Part shown: positions 33,548 through 46,090 of the stretch, piece after piece | How positions within the stretch are numbered: position 1 is the first letter of the stretch | Layout of the letters: each line of letters starts with the position of its first letter | Origin: Hofstenia miamia | Taxonomy: Eukaryota > Xenacoelomorpha > Acoela > Hofsteniidae | Reading direction: 5' to 3' | Length of the DNA stretch: 64,000 nucleotides | Assembly: GCA_900660155.1 (NCBI GenBank) | Contig: CABFPE010000114.1 | Coordinates: 1,534,798-1,598,797 of the forward strand | Made by a program: the position numbers and the translations under genes | The notes under the pieces: model-generated | The model's database searches: none | What the model was told of the DNA's origin: nothing | What the model saw: the letters and a program-made list of their open reading frames with translations, nothing else

Positions 33548-36086
33548 TCAGAAAAAATATGAAATTTATGGTTCCACAATAAAGAATTTTTTTAGCTTGG
33601 TTCTGGAAAGAGGCTGTAGTCAATAAATAGATTTTTTGTGACAATTTTTTTAATTTCAAATTTTTGTAATATTTAAGGAAATACAGGTTATTTCTAGGTA
33701 TTTTTATTGCAAACCCTAAATTTTTTCATCAAACCTGACTGTAATTTTTAATATTAATGTCTGTTTATTGCATGCTTACTTCTATTTAAAATTTGCAATA
33801 CATTTTGTAACTAATTTGGCTTAGATGAATTTCAATGAAGGTTGAATATGAATGTATCAATCTGTAGTCTGATTTACTGGACCCGCCTATATTTCAAATT
33901 TCAATATCCAACTCTGGCCAAAAGGCGCCTTTACACCGAGAATTTAAATTCTTATATAAAAAAGTAAATCAAGAAGTTATTTGCGGCATAGATGTGAAGC
34001 GAATTTGATGTAAAAAAATTAATTGATTATTTATTAAATCATCAAATAGCCTATAAAATATAGTTGTCCATTTTTTGACTTTTGTATGTAAACCCATTCC
34101 ATTTGTCTATTAGTAGAAAATTGCAGTTGACGTCTATTTTTTTACAGAAGTTTCATATAAGGCTATTTAATACTTCTGATAGATTATTGCAATACATTGG
34201 CGGAGTGCATCAATCAATAAAAAATAACAATTTAATAATTCATAAATACCGCCCTATTATGCGATGGTGTTAAATTAGCTACAAAGCTACATATATTTTA
34301 TATAAAGTTTTCGAAAGACCTATTGAGGCCCACGAAAATTCTTTAATCAGCAAGAAAATAGCAAAATATATCTTTGAATAAATCGTTCTCTAAAATATAT
34401 ATTATGTGGCAAATAAAAAAACAGCGAATTTACAACTTAAAGCATTGATGCATTTTAAAATGACAATTATGCACGCTTGATAATTCCGAGGTTAAACTAT
34501 ATACTAATGGCTTTGGCTTCAATGTCATCCTTTCTGAAAATGTAAAAGAAAGGCAAACATCTTAAAGAAATAGGATTTTTGAATTTTTTGGATTTGGCTG
34601 GCTACAGCCTCCATCCAAACAATCCACTTGCGATTTAGCAAATATTTAAATTTCTAATAGGGTGTTTTCCAGACTTGTTGTTGGACAGTTTTTTTCTGTC
34701 CCATTCCCAGCCCATCACACGAACTCACGACAACCATGTTAGATAACAATATTTAATTTATAGCGCATTATCATAATTTTTAGAGATAGGAAATATATGA
34801 CTGTCAATTTCTCAAAATATTATTTTAGTCTGATAAGACTATTTGATGCATAGATGCCGAAATATTCTGAAAAAAAAATGTTGAAAAACAATGAAAAAGC
34901 AGATGTTTAAAACACCGTTTCAAACGTGTTTAAAACATTACATGTTTTTTTTTCATATATAAACATACATTCAGAAGGGACACTTCGGCAAAGTTTCGTC
35001 CCACGACTGGTCGTATTGACCATGGCTTTCTTTGTCCGATCCCATTCCACGTCCCATGGGACATCCCACGTCCCACGAAAGGTTTGCTATTTTCTCAAAT
35101 TACTAAAATATTTCTATATTTCTTATTAGCTGTCTCCATATGGAATAGCATTGTGTCTAGTGGCCTTACCCTCAGGCTTCAGAGTTGCAAGTTGGCCTTG
35201 TCTACTCATTTGGTTCAGGTTTCTGTTAAACTAAAAAAATCTTAAGTCATTTGCAAATTGGATTTACATACATTGCATGAGCGAAGCTATTAAGTTTATC
35301 AGTACGTTTCACTGAATCTCAGTTTTTCAATGGGGAAATTTAACAATGTTATAGATAATTGTCTATGACATAGCATGACCACTAGAAATAAAAATGGTCT
35401 ATTGTAGCAAATATATGTACATACATTTATTATACTATCCTTTCCCAAATTTCTTAGGCCTCTCATAATATTTCAACAGCTGCATACTTCAGCATTGTGA
35501 AATTTCCACGGCAGACATGACCAATGCTAATAAATTTGTAATCCAGTATATTAATAATAAAATTTGCTAGAAACAAAATTTAACACAAAATATGTTTATA
35601 TTTCAACTGTCTAACAACCTGTAGTTGCAGATGAATATCAAAAGCTGGTGATTTTTCCAATTGCTGCCAAAAGCTAATGTCAATATGTTTAGTATTTTTT
35701 GTTTCAACATTGCATTTCATACCCGAAAGGTACTTGTTAGTTTCTCAGAAAAAGTTTTGAGAAAGTAGGACTTATTATCAATGTTGAGAAACAGATTGTC
35801 ATCGTAAAGGTCCGTGAACCTTTGTCATTGTTTATAGTCTTAAACGCAGGCGTATTCAAACGCATTGTTGATGGGTGTGTTAATCTAATGATCGCTTTAT
35901 GTATGAATCACTGTAATTATGTTTTGGCCTAAGTTGCCAAATTCCCTTTTGCTTAGATTTTTTATTGTTTAAGCTACGCCTAAATTAAGTGCCTGTCTTC
36001 AATATTGTTTGAAGATAATTACTCCTGTTAAGTAGATTGGCACGGTTGCTAGATATCTACCGAATTTATTGCTTGAAACTGAAGAG
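33548..36086. other. AT-rich non-coding stretch
   Basis: One patch stands out: at 34670-34730 and 34990-35080 short GTCCCA/TGGGAC words cluster (for example CATTCCACGTCCCATGGGAC). The pattern resembles subterminal repeats of a small DNA transposon, but I cannot define ends. The rest, up to the secreted-peptide gene, shows no coding signal. Confidence 0.4.
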
Positions 36087-36173
36087 ATGAAACAAGTCGT
36101 GTTAATTTCTGTCCTATTTTTTATTGCTGCTCTTTCAATTGAAGCGCATAGAAGACATCATCGTCAGCATCGC
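36087..36173 (+). CDS. Small secreted peptide gene, exon 1 (signal peptide)
   Basis: An ATG (context GAAGAGATGA, G at -3) opens 29 codons: MKQVVLISVLFFIAALSIEA followed by HRRHHRQHR. The first 20 residues are a textbook signal peptide: a lysine near the start, a hydrophobic core, then a small residue (A) at the cleavage site. The frame ends exactly at CGC|GTAAGC, a good 5' splice donor, in phase 0. The residues after the predicted cleavage are entirely basic or polar (H, R, Q), suggesting a processed propeptide. I do not recognise the family. Secretory peptides built from a signal exon, an acidic mini-exon and a short mature exon are common in invertebrates. The call rests on the sequence alone. 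Confidence 0.55.
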
Positions 36174-36646
36174 GTAAGCTGTTATTGATATTTATTGAAG
36201 GAGGGGAAATACGTATGTAACAATTCATTTTTCATATGTGAAAAGAGTAAAAAAACTTTATCCAAATCCTATAGGTCTGGCCTTTTTTACTAATGTAACT
36301 ACATCCAGGATATGTGTAGTAATTTTTTATTTAATGAAGAAAATATTTTTCATATTATCATATATTGATTACAATTTTACAATGAACCAGGCGAAGCCCG
36401 ACTATTCTTTTTTAGTCTTCTAAATGGGATTTCTGGCTTCGTATCCTTAAAATAAACGGATTAGGATGGATCAGACTGATCTCAAGCCTGAAATATCAGC
36501 CTGTTCTCAACTCTAGTACTTGTGTTTATCAAGGAAAGCTTGCATAGAAAGTGACACAATATGGGCTGAATCGATAAAATTTAACAAAAGTAACAAAATT
36601 ATAGCAAGTAGAACGTTTTGAAATTTCCGAATAAATATAATTTCAG

Positions 36647-37706
36647 TTTTGCAAAACATGCAGAAGCCTAGAAATAATTGCCATTTAGATATTTCATCAA
36701 CTTTAATAATCTACTAAGAAGTACTAAATCAATAAATCAATATACTATTTCCCATGTTGCCATAGAAACAATTTAGAAATGTAGCCCACACTATTTTCAT
36801 TTTTAAGTCTTTTAATCTATCTTGGTTTTCATAATGTATTTTTGCTGCATTTTCTATTTATATCATATATAAGACGACCTCGTGCATTTATATGGCCAAT
36901 GTTATGCATATAATAGAAACATAATTTTACTACTGTTACAGATGTGGTGAGCAAAATTCAATTTACACATCTCAGTATAACTGTGCGCACACATACAAAT
37001 CAGAATAATTGGGCTTTTGAATTTGGGTCATTACAATTAATGGTTCGTACAAGCGTTTGAGTGTGTGTTTTTAGAGTGCGCCATTAACAGATTATTCTAT
37101 TAATTTGATCGATTAAGCATTAATTAGGTAGAACATGTTTATACAGAGCTCACATAATTTTTGTAAATTTAGATTGAAGAAGAAGTCAAGAAAGAAGATA
37201 AAAGTTTGCTTGAACAGATTGTTGTGAGTTGTTAATTTTTTCCTGTATCTTACAATACTAGCAAATACAAGTGTATTAAAAATGCTTGTCAATGAATTAA
37301 TGAAAAGGAAAAGAAGAAATATCCTTAACTAAAATATAATAACAGCAATGAAATATATCTACAGTATATGTATTTAATGACTCACAGCATTTTTTAATAG
37401 AATAACATATACTTTGTAAATTATCTCTACTTTACTCTGAAGAATCTTAAGATTTGTATTTAGGGAAAACGACATGAACAATACAACAACAACATTGTTT
37501 ATGATAATGATGATGAGCATGACAATGACTTCATAAATGTTTAAGCACAGTAAGAAGTAAACTTCAGTCTTATAATGATATTTGACTTTGAATATGTAGT
37601 TATAATATAAAGTATTGTGCATTCTCCTATTATATTTTTATTAAAACAATTGTTATTTTTAAGTCATTCCATGTGAAAGATCTTTCTTAAAATGATTAAT
37701 TTTAAT
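36647..37706. repeat. 1060-bp duplicated segment next to a single N, copy 1
   Basis: It appears base-for-base identical to 37708-38767, and the single N at 37707 is the only thing between them. This is almost certainly one locus represented twice by abutting contig ends. It matters because it contains exon 2 of the secreted-peptide gene. Confidence 0.85.
37173..37223 (+). CDS. Small secreted peptide gene, exon 2 (acidic mini-exon)
   Basis: A 51-bp phase-0 exon sits between a 3' splice site (TTTTTGTAAATTTAG) and a 5' splice site (GTGAGT). It encodes IEEEVKKEDKSLLEQIV, a highly charged, helix-prone segment such as the acidic propeptides used to mask a basic or cysteine-containing mature peptide. 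It joins exon 1 in frame. An identical copy at 38234-38284 lies in the duplicated assembly segment and is probably not a second exon. Confidence 0.45.
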
Positions 37707-37707
37707 N

Positions 37708-38767
37708 TTTTGCAAAACATGCAGAAGCCTAGAAATAATTGCCATTTAGATATTTCATCAACTTTAATAATCTACTAAGAAGTACTAAATCAATAAATCA
37801 ATATACTATTTCCCATGTTGCCATAGAAACAATTTAGAAATGTAGCCCACACTATTTTCATTTTTAAGTCTTTTAATCTATCTTGGTTTTCATAATGTAT
37901 TTTTGCTGCATTTTCTATTTATATCATATATAAGACGACCTCGTGCATTTATATGGCCAATGTTATGCATATAATAGAAACATAATTTTACTACTGTTAC
38001 AGATGTGGTGAGCAAAATTCAATTTACACATCTCAGTATAACTGTGCGCACACATACAAATCAGAATAATTGGGCTTTTGAATTTGGGTCATTACAATTA
38101 ATGGTTCGTACAAGCGTTTGAGTGTGTGTTTTTAGAGTGCGCCATTAACAGATTATTCTATTAATTTGATCGATTAAGCATTAATTAGGTAGAACATGTT
38201 TATACAGAGCTCACATAATTTTTGTAAATTTAGATTGAAGAAGAAGTCAAGAAAGAAGATAAAAGTTTGCTTGAACAGATTGTTGTGAGTTGTTAATTTT
38301 TTCCTGTATCTTACAATACTAGCAAATACAAGTGTATTAAAAATGCTTGTCAATGAATTAATGAAAAGGAAAAGAAGAAATATCCTTAACTAAAATATAA
38401 TAACAGCAATGAAATATATCTACAGTATATGTATTTAATGACTCACAGCATTTTTTAATAGAATAACATATACTTTGTAAATTATCTCTACTTTACTCTG
38501 AAGAATCTTAAGATTTGTATTTAGGGAAAACGACATGAACAATACAACAACAACATTGTTTATGATAATGATGATGAGCATGACAATGACTTCATAAATG
38601 TTTAAGCACAGTAAGAAGTAAACTTCAGTCTTATAATGATATTTGACTTTGAATATGTAGTTATAATATAAAGTATTGTGCATTCTCCTATTATATTTTT
38701 ATTAAAACAATTGTTATTTTTAAGTCATTCCATGTGAAAGATCTTTCTTAAAATGATTAATTTTAAT
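37708..38767. repeat. 1060-bp duplicated segment next to a single N, copy 2
   Basis: Second, apparently identical copy of 36647-37706, starting directly after the N at 37707. It contains the duplicate exon 2 at 38234-38284 and repeats an 82-codon minus-strand frame that should not be taken as a gene family. Confidence 0.85.
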
Positions 38768-40224
38768 AATTAAAATGATCACATAAATTTAAAAATAAAT
38801 ACATCAAAACATAAATCCTTCATTTATATGTTCATTTATATTTTATGGAACCTATCAGAGCAACCATCCTTGCATGAAAATAAATAATATTTCAGTTTAC
38901 AACACAATCATCAGTAAATGTTTTACAAAGTAATCGCTCTGTATTTCTTAGATTTTACAGCAATAGCTAATTATTCCAATTTTAAATAATTTACATTAAT
39001 TTATATGTGTAATCATTTTTGGCTGCTTCAGCTCTTGAATAAACCGACATATGTCTACATACATGTTTTTATTAAAACTTTTAAATTTCCTAAAACTGTT
39101 ATACTCCGTTGAACGATTTTGAATCCAATTCTTAAACAATTTTTTATAATTTACGTTGGACCATGATCACAATTGAACGTTGAATTTTGTTAAGGCTAGC
39201 GCTGAATTGAATAATATTATAAATTTAAGGATTTTTTTTTATACTGGCAGCACATGATCTCTTTTAAAATTTTCGCCAAAAAATTTTCAATATATGATTT
39301 CACTGATATATATTCTCTAGTAATTACTCAAAAATTCAAATATTGTAGCCATTTTGAAATATGACTTGCTTTTTAATATTAAGTTATTGAAAAAAGAATT
39401 TCTTAGATTCGTTTGTGTCTTGCTGGTTATAAATATTCTTAAATGTGATTAAGATTTAGCTTAGTGTGTGAGAAGAAAGTATTTGTTTAGGCAAGAAAAT
39501 AATTTCTTTATTAAAGGTTCCATTAGACTTTTAGCACCAATCCCAAACTCTTTCTATTTAAAACCAACCCTAGTGTTAATTTGACCAGATACATACACTT
39601 TCCAATATTGACACAAGAGGGTAATGTTGCAACTAAATACATGCAAGATGTGTTAATCTAAATGGTAATATACAAACCAAAGTTATTTTAAAATTGTTAC
39701 TATGATCACAATTTGATCATAATTCTTGTTTGCTACAAATTGTTACATATGTAAATTCATTTACATCATCAACAACTTCAATTCCAACTAAAATTCACCA
39801 TTTATCTGGAGTCAATTATGCCTTTCAAATCATTAAATTCAATTTAATCAAATAAATTTATAAAAAATTTTATGGAATATATTGTTCACGTCACAATATA
39901 GAAACTATGATTACTTTTAAAATGCAAATTTTATCAAAATTGAAATTTCTCTTGAACAATGTGAATTTTTTAAAGTATAACTTTGCTAGAATATTTTTAA
40001 TCTATTTACACATATTTTTAGAGAGCGGGTGCTTCATTTTTCTGCACAATACACTTTATTTGGAAACAGTTTCATAAATATAATTTTATATTTTGTTTCT
40101 CATTTTCATAACGATAAACATTTCATTTGAATTTATTTGAATATTGTATAAATTGTATTTTTGTGCAAAATACAAGGCTTATCATTTCAAAAAAAACTTA
40201 CATAAAACAAATTTCATTTTGCAG

Positions 40225-40323
40225 TTTAGTTGCTCAACCGCAGGGGAAGCATGTCTACAACTTTTTTCGTATAAAATAAGTGGCTTTTTGATGTGCAAAA
40301 AAAGTTTGTTGTTTATCCTTTAA
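40225..40323 (+). CDS. Small secreted peptide gene, possible last exon
   Basis: A pyrimidine-rich acceptor, TTTCATTTTGCAG, at 40212-40224 opens a phase-0 frame of 32 codons ending at TAA (40321-40323). It begins FSCSTAGEAC and continues through FLMCKK, giving three cysteines. Phase matches exons 1 and 2, and a total of about 78 residues would be typical for such peptides. An ATTAAA overlaps the stop codon. The roughly 2-kb preceding intron and the lack of any family match keep this tentative: other acceptors in the AT-rich intron are possible, and the exon may continue differently. Confidence 0.3.
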   Translation, partial: FSCSTAGEACLQLFSYKISGFLMCKKSLLFIL

Positions 40324-43199
40324 TTAAAATTAGCTTTAGTGTAACGCTGCGGAGTTCGATTTTCTAATTTCGGCATATTTAATTATGACAACTATCAAAC
40401 TCTTATTGGTAGTGCACAGGAACTTTAAATCAAGGAGCTTGAAAGGAACGTCTGCTGACATTGCAAGACTCCGATATTTGCATTGTAAAGTTTGAAATAG
40501 TAATTTTTGCTCAAAAAAATTTTAATATAGGCAAGGACTTGGAGAATTCAATTTTAGTAGAACAAAATGCAGCAAATCATTAAACGATCGAAGGAAGAAT
40601 GTTGGAACATTGCTAGAGAATATTGGGCTTTAGGCATTTGCAATTTTTGAATATAATATTTTGAGCATGAAAGTTGTGAAAACCTATTTTCTGTTGAATA
40701 GATTACCATTGAATACCCTATTTTTATAAAAATTCTAAAAACATTATATTTGGATTCTCATTATTGACAATACAGATTTCATTTTAAGTTAATTTGAATA
40801 TTGTTTTTCAATTTTGGCAAAAGATCCTTGTGTAGAACTTACAGCTGTTATTGTACATCATAAATCCCTAGTATTTATGTAGACTACATTTCGTATACTT
40901 CTGATAAATTTTATGTCAAGGAAATGCTGTTTCCCATTTGTACTTTTGAGTATATGGTCCTGAATCTCATAAAATATATTTTTTTGAAACATTTTTTTTA
41001 GTTTATCATTATTTGAAACTTCTGTGAGCAGAATATAATTTTTACATATGTATAAAAACTTTATGTCTTTTGACCTTGCATGAAACTATATTTATTTGTA
41101 AATTTGAATTTTTGCAAATATTTAACTTTCTACTAAAGTAAAGTATTATCTGCAGATATCTTAAGCTCTAATTATGCTATGATTTCAAAGAAAACATTCA
41201 AAATTGGGCAGTTTTGAAAAAATAATATCAAGATTGCATATCTAAATTCAATGTGCAAAATTTCTTTTTTTAAATAATGTAAAATTGTTTGAATAAATAG
41301 GTAATCTAACATTTGAATTCTTCCGAAAAATGTATTTCAAGGTCCATGTATTCTTTTGAGTATATATTCAAAATTTTTTACGTACAGGTATTTGACATTC
41401 TAGTACATGAAATCATATGACCTACAAAAACTTGCCCGGATGTGTGATACACAAAATATACGATCTTACATACATACTTTGTAATAGAAAAAATCAATAC
41501 ACATTTCAAAAAAAAATCATTTAATGATAAATACCTATGATACATTATTATATCATGGCTTTTTCCATTTCACTTAATCATTTCTTAAGAAGATATATTG
41601 CTATAAGTACTAAATTTTTCAATCACAAAAAGAATGTTCTAAATTTGAACAAAATGTGCAGTTAATATAAAACCTTGTAATCTTTATTGGATGCCAATTC
41701 AGTTGAATTCTAGAGTAACTTCATTTCCTGGTTCAATAATCACTTATAGCTCTTAACCTTATTATCGAACAATCTACTTTGAGGTTGCTCAGATTTTTTT
41801 ATTCATAGTGATGAATAAGTGCATGGCATGTATGGTATGTATTATGTTAAGAGGTAATCATTCATTTGAGCCACAAGAAATTCTGTCATCATGCAATATC
41901 TCCATGGGCCTTGTATTTGCAATAAACTTTTTAGTGATGTTATAAAATATCATGTAACCAAATAGATTCATACAACATTATTAATTTTATAAATTTTCTT
42001 AAGTTAAATCTTTTGCATTATCTTTGAATGAAATTTAGATTATTTCGAAATTCGAAAAATTTCAAAAATTCTTAAAAGTTTGAAGCATTTAGTAATATTT
42101 ATGCATATTCATTAAACTCTAGAGTTCAAGCAGATTCTTCAACACTTCCATCATTTGTTGGACACTTCAAAAAACTAATAATGACTGGACTGATATTCAT
42201 TAGCAATTATCTTTCGGAAAACATTGTACTAAGCTGAATAAATTATGTTGAATTTATATGCTTTTCTGTGATTGGTTTATTTTATATATGTGCTGGATGA
42301 TATATTTGTATGCATCTGCGTATAGCTGATGAGAAACCTCCCAATCATTGTCTTACAAGAATTGCATTAATATTTACCAGCCATGCCCACCATTATCCAA
42401 CATGAACCTAAACATCAAATACTTGTGCAGCTGTAGCAACACAATTCCAATAGATATATATTTGTTTTTGTTGCAAAAAGTCAATTACCATTGATGCAAA
42501 AAATAATTTGTATGTTTATAACCTGATCAACTATAGCCTTACAAGTGATTATGATAAAAAATAATGTAACGCTGAAAGTATAATTGATCAAGAACTCAAC
42601 TAAAATAGTTCAATAAAGAAGATCTATTATAATTTTATTATTAGTTAATAATTACTGCTGGACTTAATCCGATTAATTTGTTTAGGTTTGGTCACGTTGT
42701 TATTCAATAAACGACAGTTAATTGAGTAAGTTCCAGTTAAGTATTTCTATCTTTGATTTCCAGAGTTTATTGACTACAATAATAGTAGTATCTATCCATT
42801 GATATTAGAAAACCTAAAGTAGTCAGATGGCAACTATGAAGCATCCAGGGATAATTATCTACGACATGTATTAATTTGGCAAGTTAAATGGCTTAATGAA
42901 AAGGTAAATTTTAGCAAAGTTTTTGACACCATACTATTTGTTTACAAGCCTGAAATGGTCAGATCTGACCACTAATAGTATTAGCAGCTATGCTCAGTAT
43001 TTATGTTATACATAGAAAATGGACATGATCCAAAGACTGCTCCAATCCCTGTCCGACCTACAAAACCTTAGAAATTGCCCAAATCTGGCCTATTCATGCA
43101 GCTGCATTAGGAGTTGCTGCCGAAATATTTGCAGATATTGATTCTAAATATATATTCCTAGATGTGGCACTTATTTTTGGAGCATCATCTAAATAGGGG
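40324..43199. other. AT-rich non-coding stretch
   Basis: About 2.9 kb with long T- and A-rich tracts and no coding similarity or transposon ends. It could include 3' UTR or further introns of the peptide gene. The right end (43020-43190) probably belongs to the untranslated or unreadable part of the following LTR element. Confidence 0.4.
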
Positions 43200-44589
43200 T
43201 GACATTCCAGCATAGATATAAGAATACAGATCTTGTCTGTAATAGCGACCTTCTACAGATAGTTCCAGAAGTCTATTAACTTTGTAAATGTATACAGCAA
43301 TGTCATCATCATCACGCATTTTGCAGTTGCATAGAAGAATGCGGTACTGCTTTCGTGTATTCTTGTTGAATTAAGCAGTGAGAGCATTAATTAGTTTGTC
43401 ATAATTCATTTTTTGTTCAGGTTCTAAATTCATGTAGACACAGAGTTTTTTTAAATAAAGAGGTAACTCACAGCCGTTTTCTTTCATGCCTCCTTGTTGA
43501 GCAACATATAGATTTCAAATAGTACTAACAATTCTAGGAAAATTTGAGCATTACTATTCACTTTTCCTGTGAAATATTGAGGAATTTTTGAGATTTTTAG
43601 ATCAAGTTTCATGGGCTCGCCTGGTAACATTGATCTTCATTGTTTGATATTAGTGTTGAATGCTTGGCGCAGAACTGGCACGCCACTGTTGTGAGAAGAA
43701 TGTTTTATTTTCTTTAGTGAGAATGTCAATTTAGTTAACGCTGTTGTTGCTATTGTGGACTTACCATAGGGGTGGAGTCGAGATTCTCTGTTAGATTTGT
43801 AGCAGGATATTGCGTCGTGGTATTTTGAGGGATATTTACCCCAAGTTTGTTGATTTTTCTCTAAGTCCTAGAATGTCATGACGAAATTGTGATTGCTGGG
43901 AATCCAGCATGTTAGAAATTTGGGAAATCATTCTCTCTAAGTTAAGTTTGGTATTAGATTGAGAGGTTGGAATTGGCACCATTCGTGAGAGTTGGGTTTC
44001 TAGAATAGTTGTGGTTGATTTTTGGCAAAGGGATAGAGTAAAAAAAAGTAAAAACTAGTTTCAATTCCATGTTCTTTAACGTTCTTGGGTCACCATGTAG
44101 CATCGATTGTTTTAGTGTTATAGCAATAATAGAACACAAATAACATTTATAGTATGAGGCACAGAAAACAACGGTGAATAAGCACCAACTGTGAGAAAGT
44201 CTACAAAAACCACTAATCAGCTTGCATGAGTAATTTATCATAACTATCAGGCAAGAGGATAATTAAACTAAGCATCAAGCACGTGAGACAGAAATTAAAC
44301 CTTAAACATGTGATTAGAGCTTGTCACTAGCAATTTATGGCTAAAGCTGAAGCAAAACTTCACGGTATCAAGGGTAAGTAACGCCAAGCAATGCCAATAG
44401 AAACTGATCTCTGGAAGAACTGGACAAAAGATCGCAAGGGCGATGCATTTATGCGCCCTCAGACCTACCCCCGGGTCTTCCTCAAAACGAAACAAATTTA
44501 GCTAGACATATTTGTCCTTAACATTACAAGGGAAAACGAACGAGCAACCAATTGTTGTGAAACCAAAAGTTTTATTGTAAATGTGTACA
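43200..44589 (-). mobile_element. 5' part of an LTR retroelement (fossil, broken)
   Basis: A minus-strand element. A primer-binding-site-like TGGTGACCCAAGAAC lies at about 44080-44094. Immediately upstream in element orientation is an LTR candidate whose inner edge is TGTAGCATCG at 44095, probably extending to about 44500-44589. Downstream (about 43200-43620) is gag-like, charged helical coding sequence similar to Ty3/Gypsy capsid regions. No pol sequence follows and no second LTR was found. It is broken in several places and truncated, and appears old. Confidence 0.55.
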
Positions 44590-44786
44590 ATATTGTCAAA
44601 GAAAATTACCAATTGATACTAATTATAAATATTAACGAGTACCAGCGGTGGCAGAAGCAGCATTGTGGGAATTTACAAATTTGAACTAAAAATGGTGGGA
44701 CTATAAATTTCAGGAATTTTCACACAACTCGTCATGTTATATTGGTATTCTGAGCTTTATATTCATGCTTACTTGATGTTACAATA

Positions 44787-46090
44787 CAGTATTGAAAATA
44801 TGTATTCGACCATCTTGCTATTTTGAATAAATAATTAACATTCATTGGATAGTGTGTCTAAAATTATAACTAAGTGTTATTTTGATAAGGAAAATAACAT
44901 TTGAATGTCTAATACCATAACATATGTAGAGTAACAATTGGCTATTAATTTTTAAATCAAAATTAGAAAGCTTGTATTGGAAAAATGTATTCAACCACAT
45001 AAAAAAATTTCAACAAATGAGCAAATCCGAAAAAATTAAATCCAAAATATGATACATAAATTAATAATTGATGCAATACAAGCACTTAGTAACAAAATTG
45101 TCCTTTCTAATTTTTTGTAGGGTGTTCCTTTGAGTAAATAACAGCTTCAAGACGATCAGGGATTGAAGCAAAAAGTCTTTAATAAAGCTGTTGGAAATTC
45201 ATAAAATTTCTTTATTTCGCTCCACTGATCGTCTTCATTGAGAAAATTGTGCTGGCCAATTTGATATTTGCCCTCTTTCCACATATTTTTGATATTATTA
45301 AGATCTGGAGATTGGCCAGGCCAGTCAGCAAGGATAGCAACTCCATTATTGTGGATGAAGTTTTTCATTCTTTTGATGTATTACTTGGAGCAGCATCCTG
45401 CTGATATATTGACGACTTGTAAGGAGTGGCAAGAGTTCCTTTTTTAGAATCCGAGCATATTAAGAGCTTAGGAGAGTACCAGTGATGTGAACAATCTTGG
45501 GAAAGCCTCACTTTTATATTGCACCCCATACCATTACAGACTTCCCACCATAATTCATGGTCCCCGCTAAGTTGAGGCAAGATTCTTAACTGCTGACCAG
45601 TTGGTCTCTCTATCAACATTCCATTCGATGAGTATAACTCAAATCTTTACTCATCTGATAATATAAATTAGACCAATGTGCAGATGAATTGTCTCCCCTC
45701 TACTTGGCCCACCTCAGCCGGCGTAATCTTTGCTTTGAGGTTAAGATTGGCTTTCTGAGTGCCATGAAAGTTGCAATTGAGTACTTCTTCAGGATGTTTC
45801 ACACAGTTCTTGCTGTAACAAGGTGACCATCATCCCATTCTTTGTAAAATTCCTCTGAAGTCTTCTTGGGATTTCTCTTTGAAAGTCACATAAGCGCTGA
45901 TTGGGAGATTTTGGAGGCCTTCTTTGGTCTTCCGGACTTCGGCTTGGGAGCAATGATGTTTTCAGAAGTTACACGTCTGATGATATCCCCAACAGTACTT
46001 CGAGATCGCTCTACAAATGTTTGGAGATAATCAACTCGCTAATAGCAAGAGGTACGTAACCAGGCATCATATATGGCAAAGAAAGACAGT
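44787..46090 (-). mobile_element. Tc1-like transposon with IR/DR-type end, truncated
   Basis: The left end (the 3' end of the minus-strand element) begins after TA at 44787 with CAGTATTGAAAATATGTATT. A second similar block, TGTATTGGAAAAATGTATTC, lies inside at about 44974-45010. This repeated-block terminus is the IR/DR architecture known from Tc1 elements such as those of fish and other animals. The transposase remnant follows (45156-46020). No matching inverted end was found between 46020 and 47000, so the 5' end is deleted or too diverged. Confidence 0.75.
45156..46020 (-). pseudogene. Tc1-like transposase, decayed
   Basis: Minus-strand reading in order: GRPKKASKISQSA (the GRPRK-like hinge after the HTH domain), RLRRLRWAK, KSVMVWGAI with the central beta strand, SSIYQQDAAPSNTSKE with the second catalytic aspartate, and LADWPGQSPDLNNIKNMW. 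In active Tc1 enzymes the last block reads SPDLNPIENLW. Here the catalytic glutamate position is lysine, so the DD34E triad is lost. Several stops and shifts interrupt the frame. Two clean open pieces remain at 45156-45368 and 45365-45619. The N-terminal DNA-binding region is not readable. Confidence 0.8.

Noticed and set aside
37374-38683. Two identical 82-codon minus-strand frames as a gene family
   Set aside because: They are the same sequence counted twice by the duplicate around the N at 37707, and they overlap the secreted-peptide intron.
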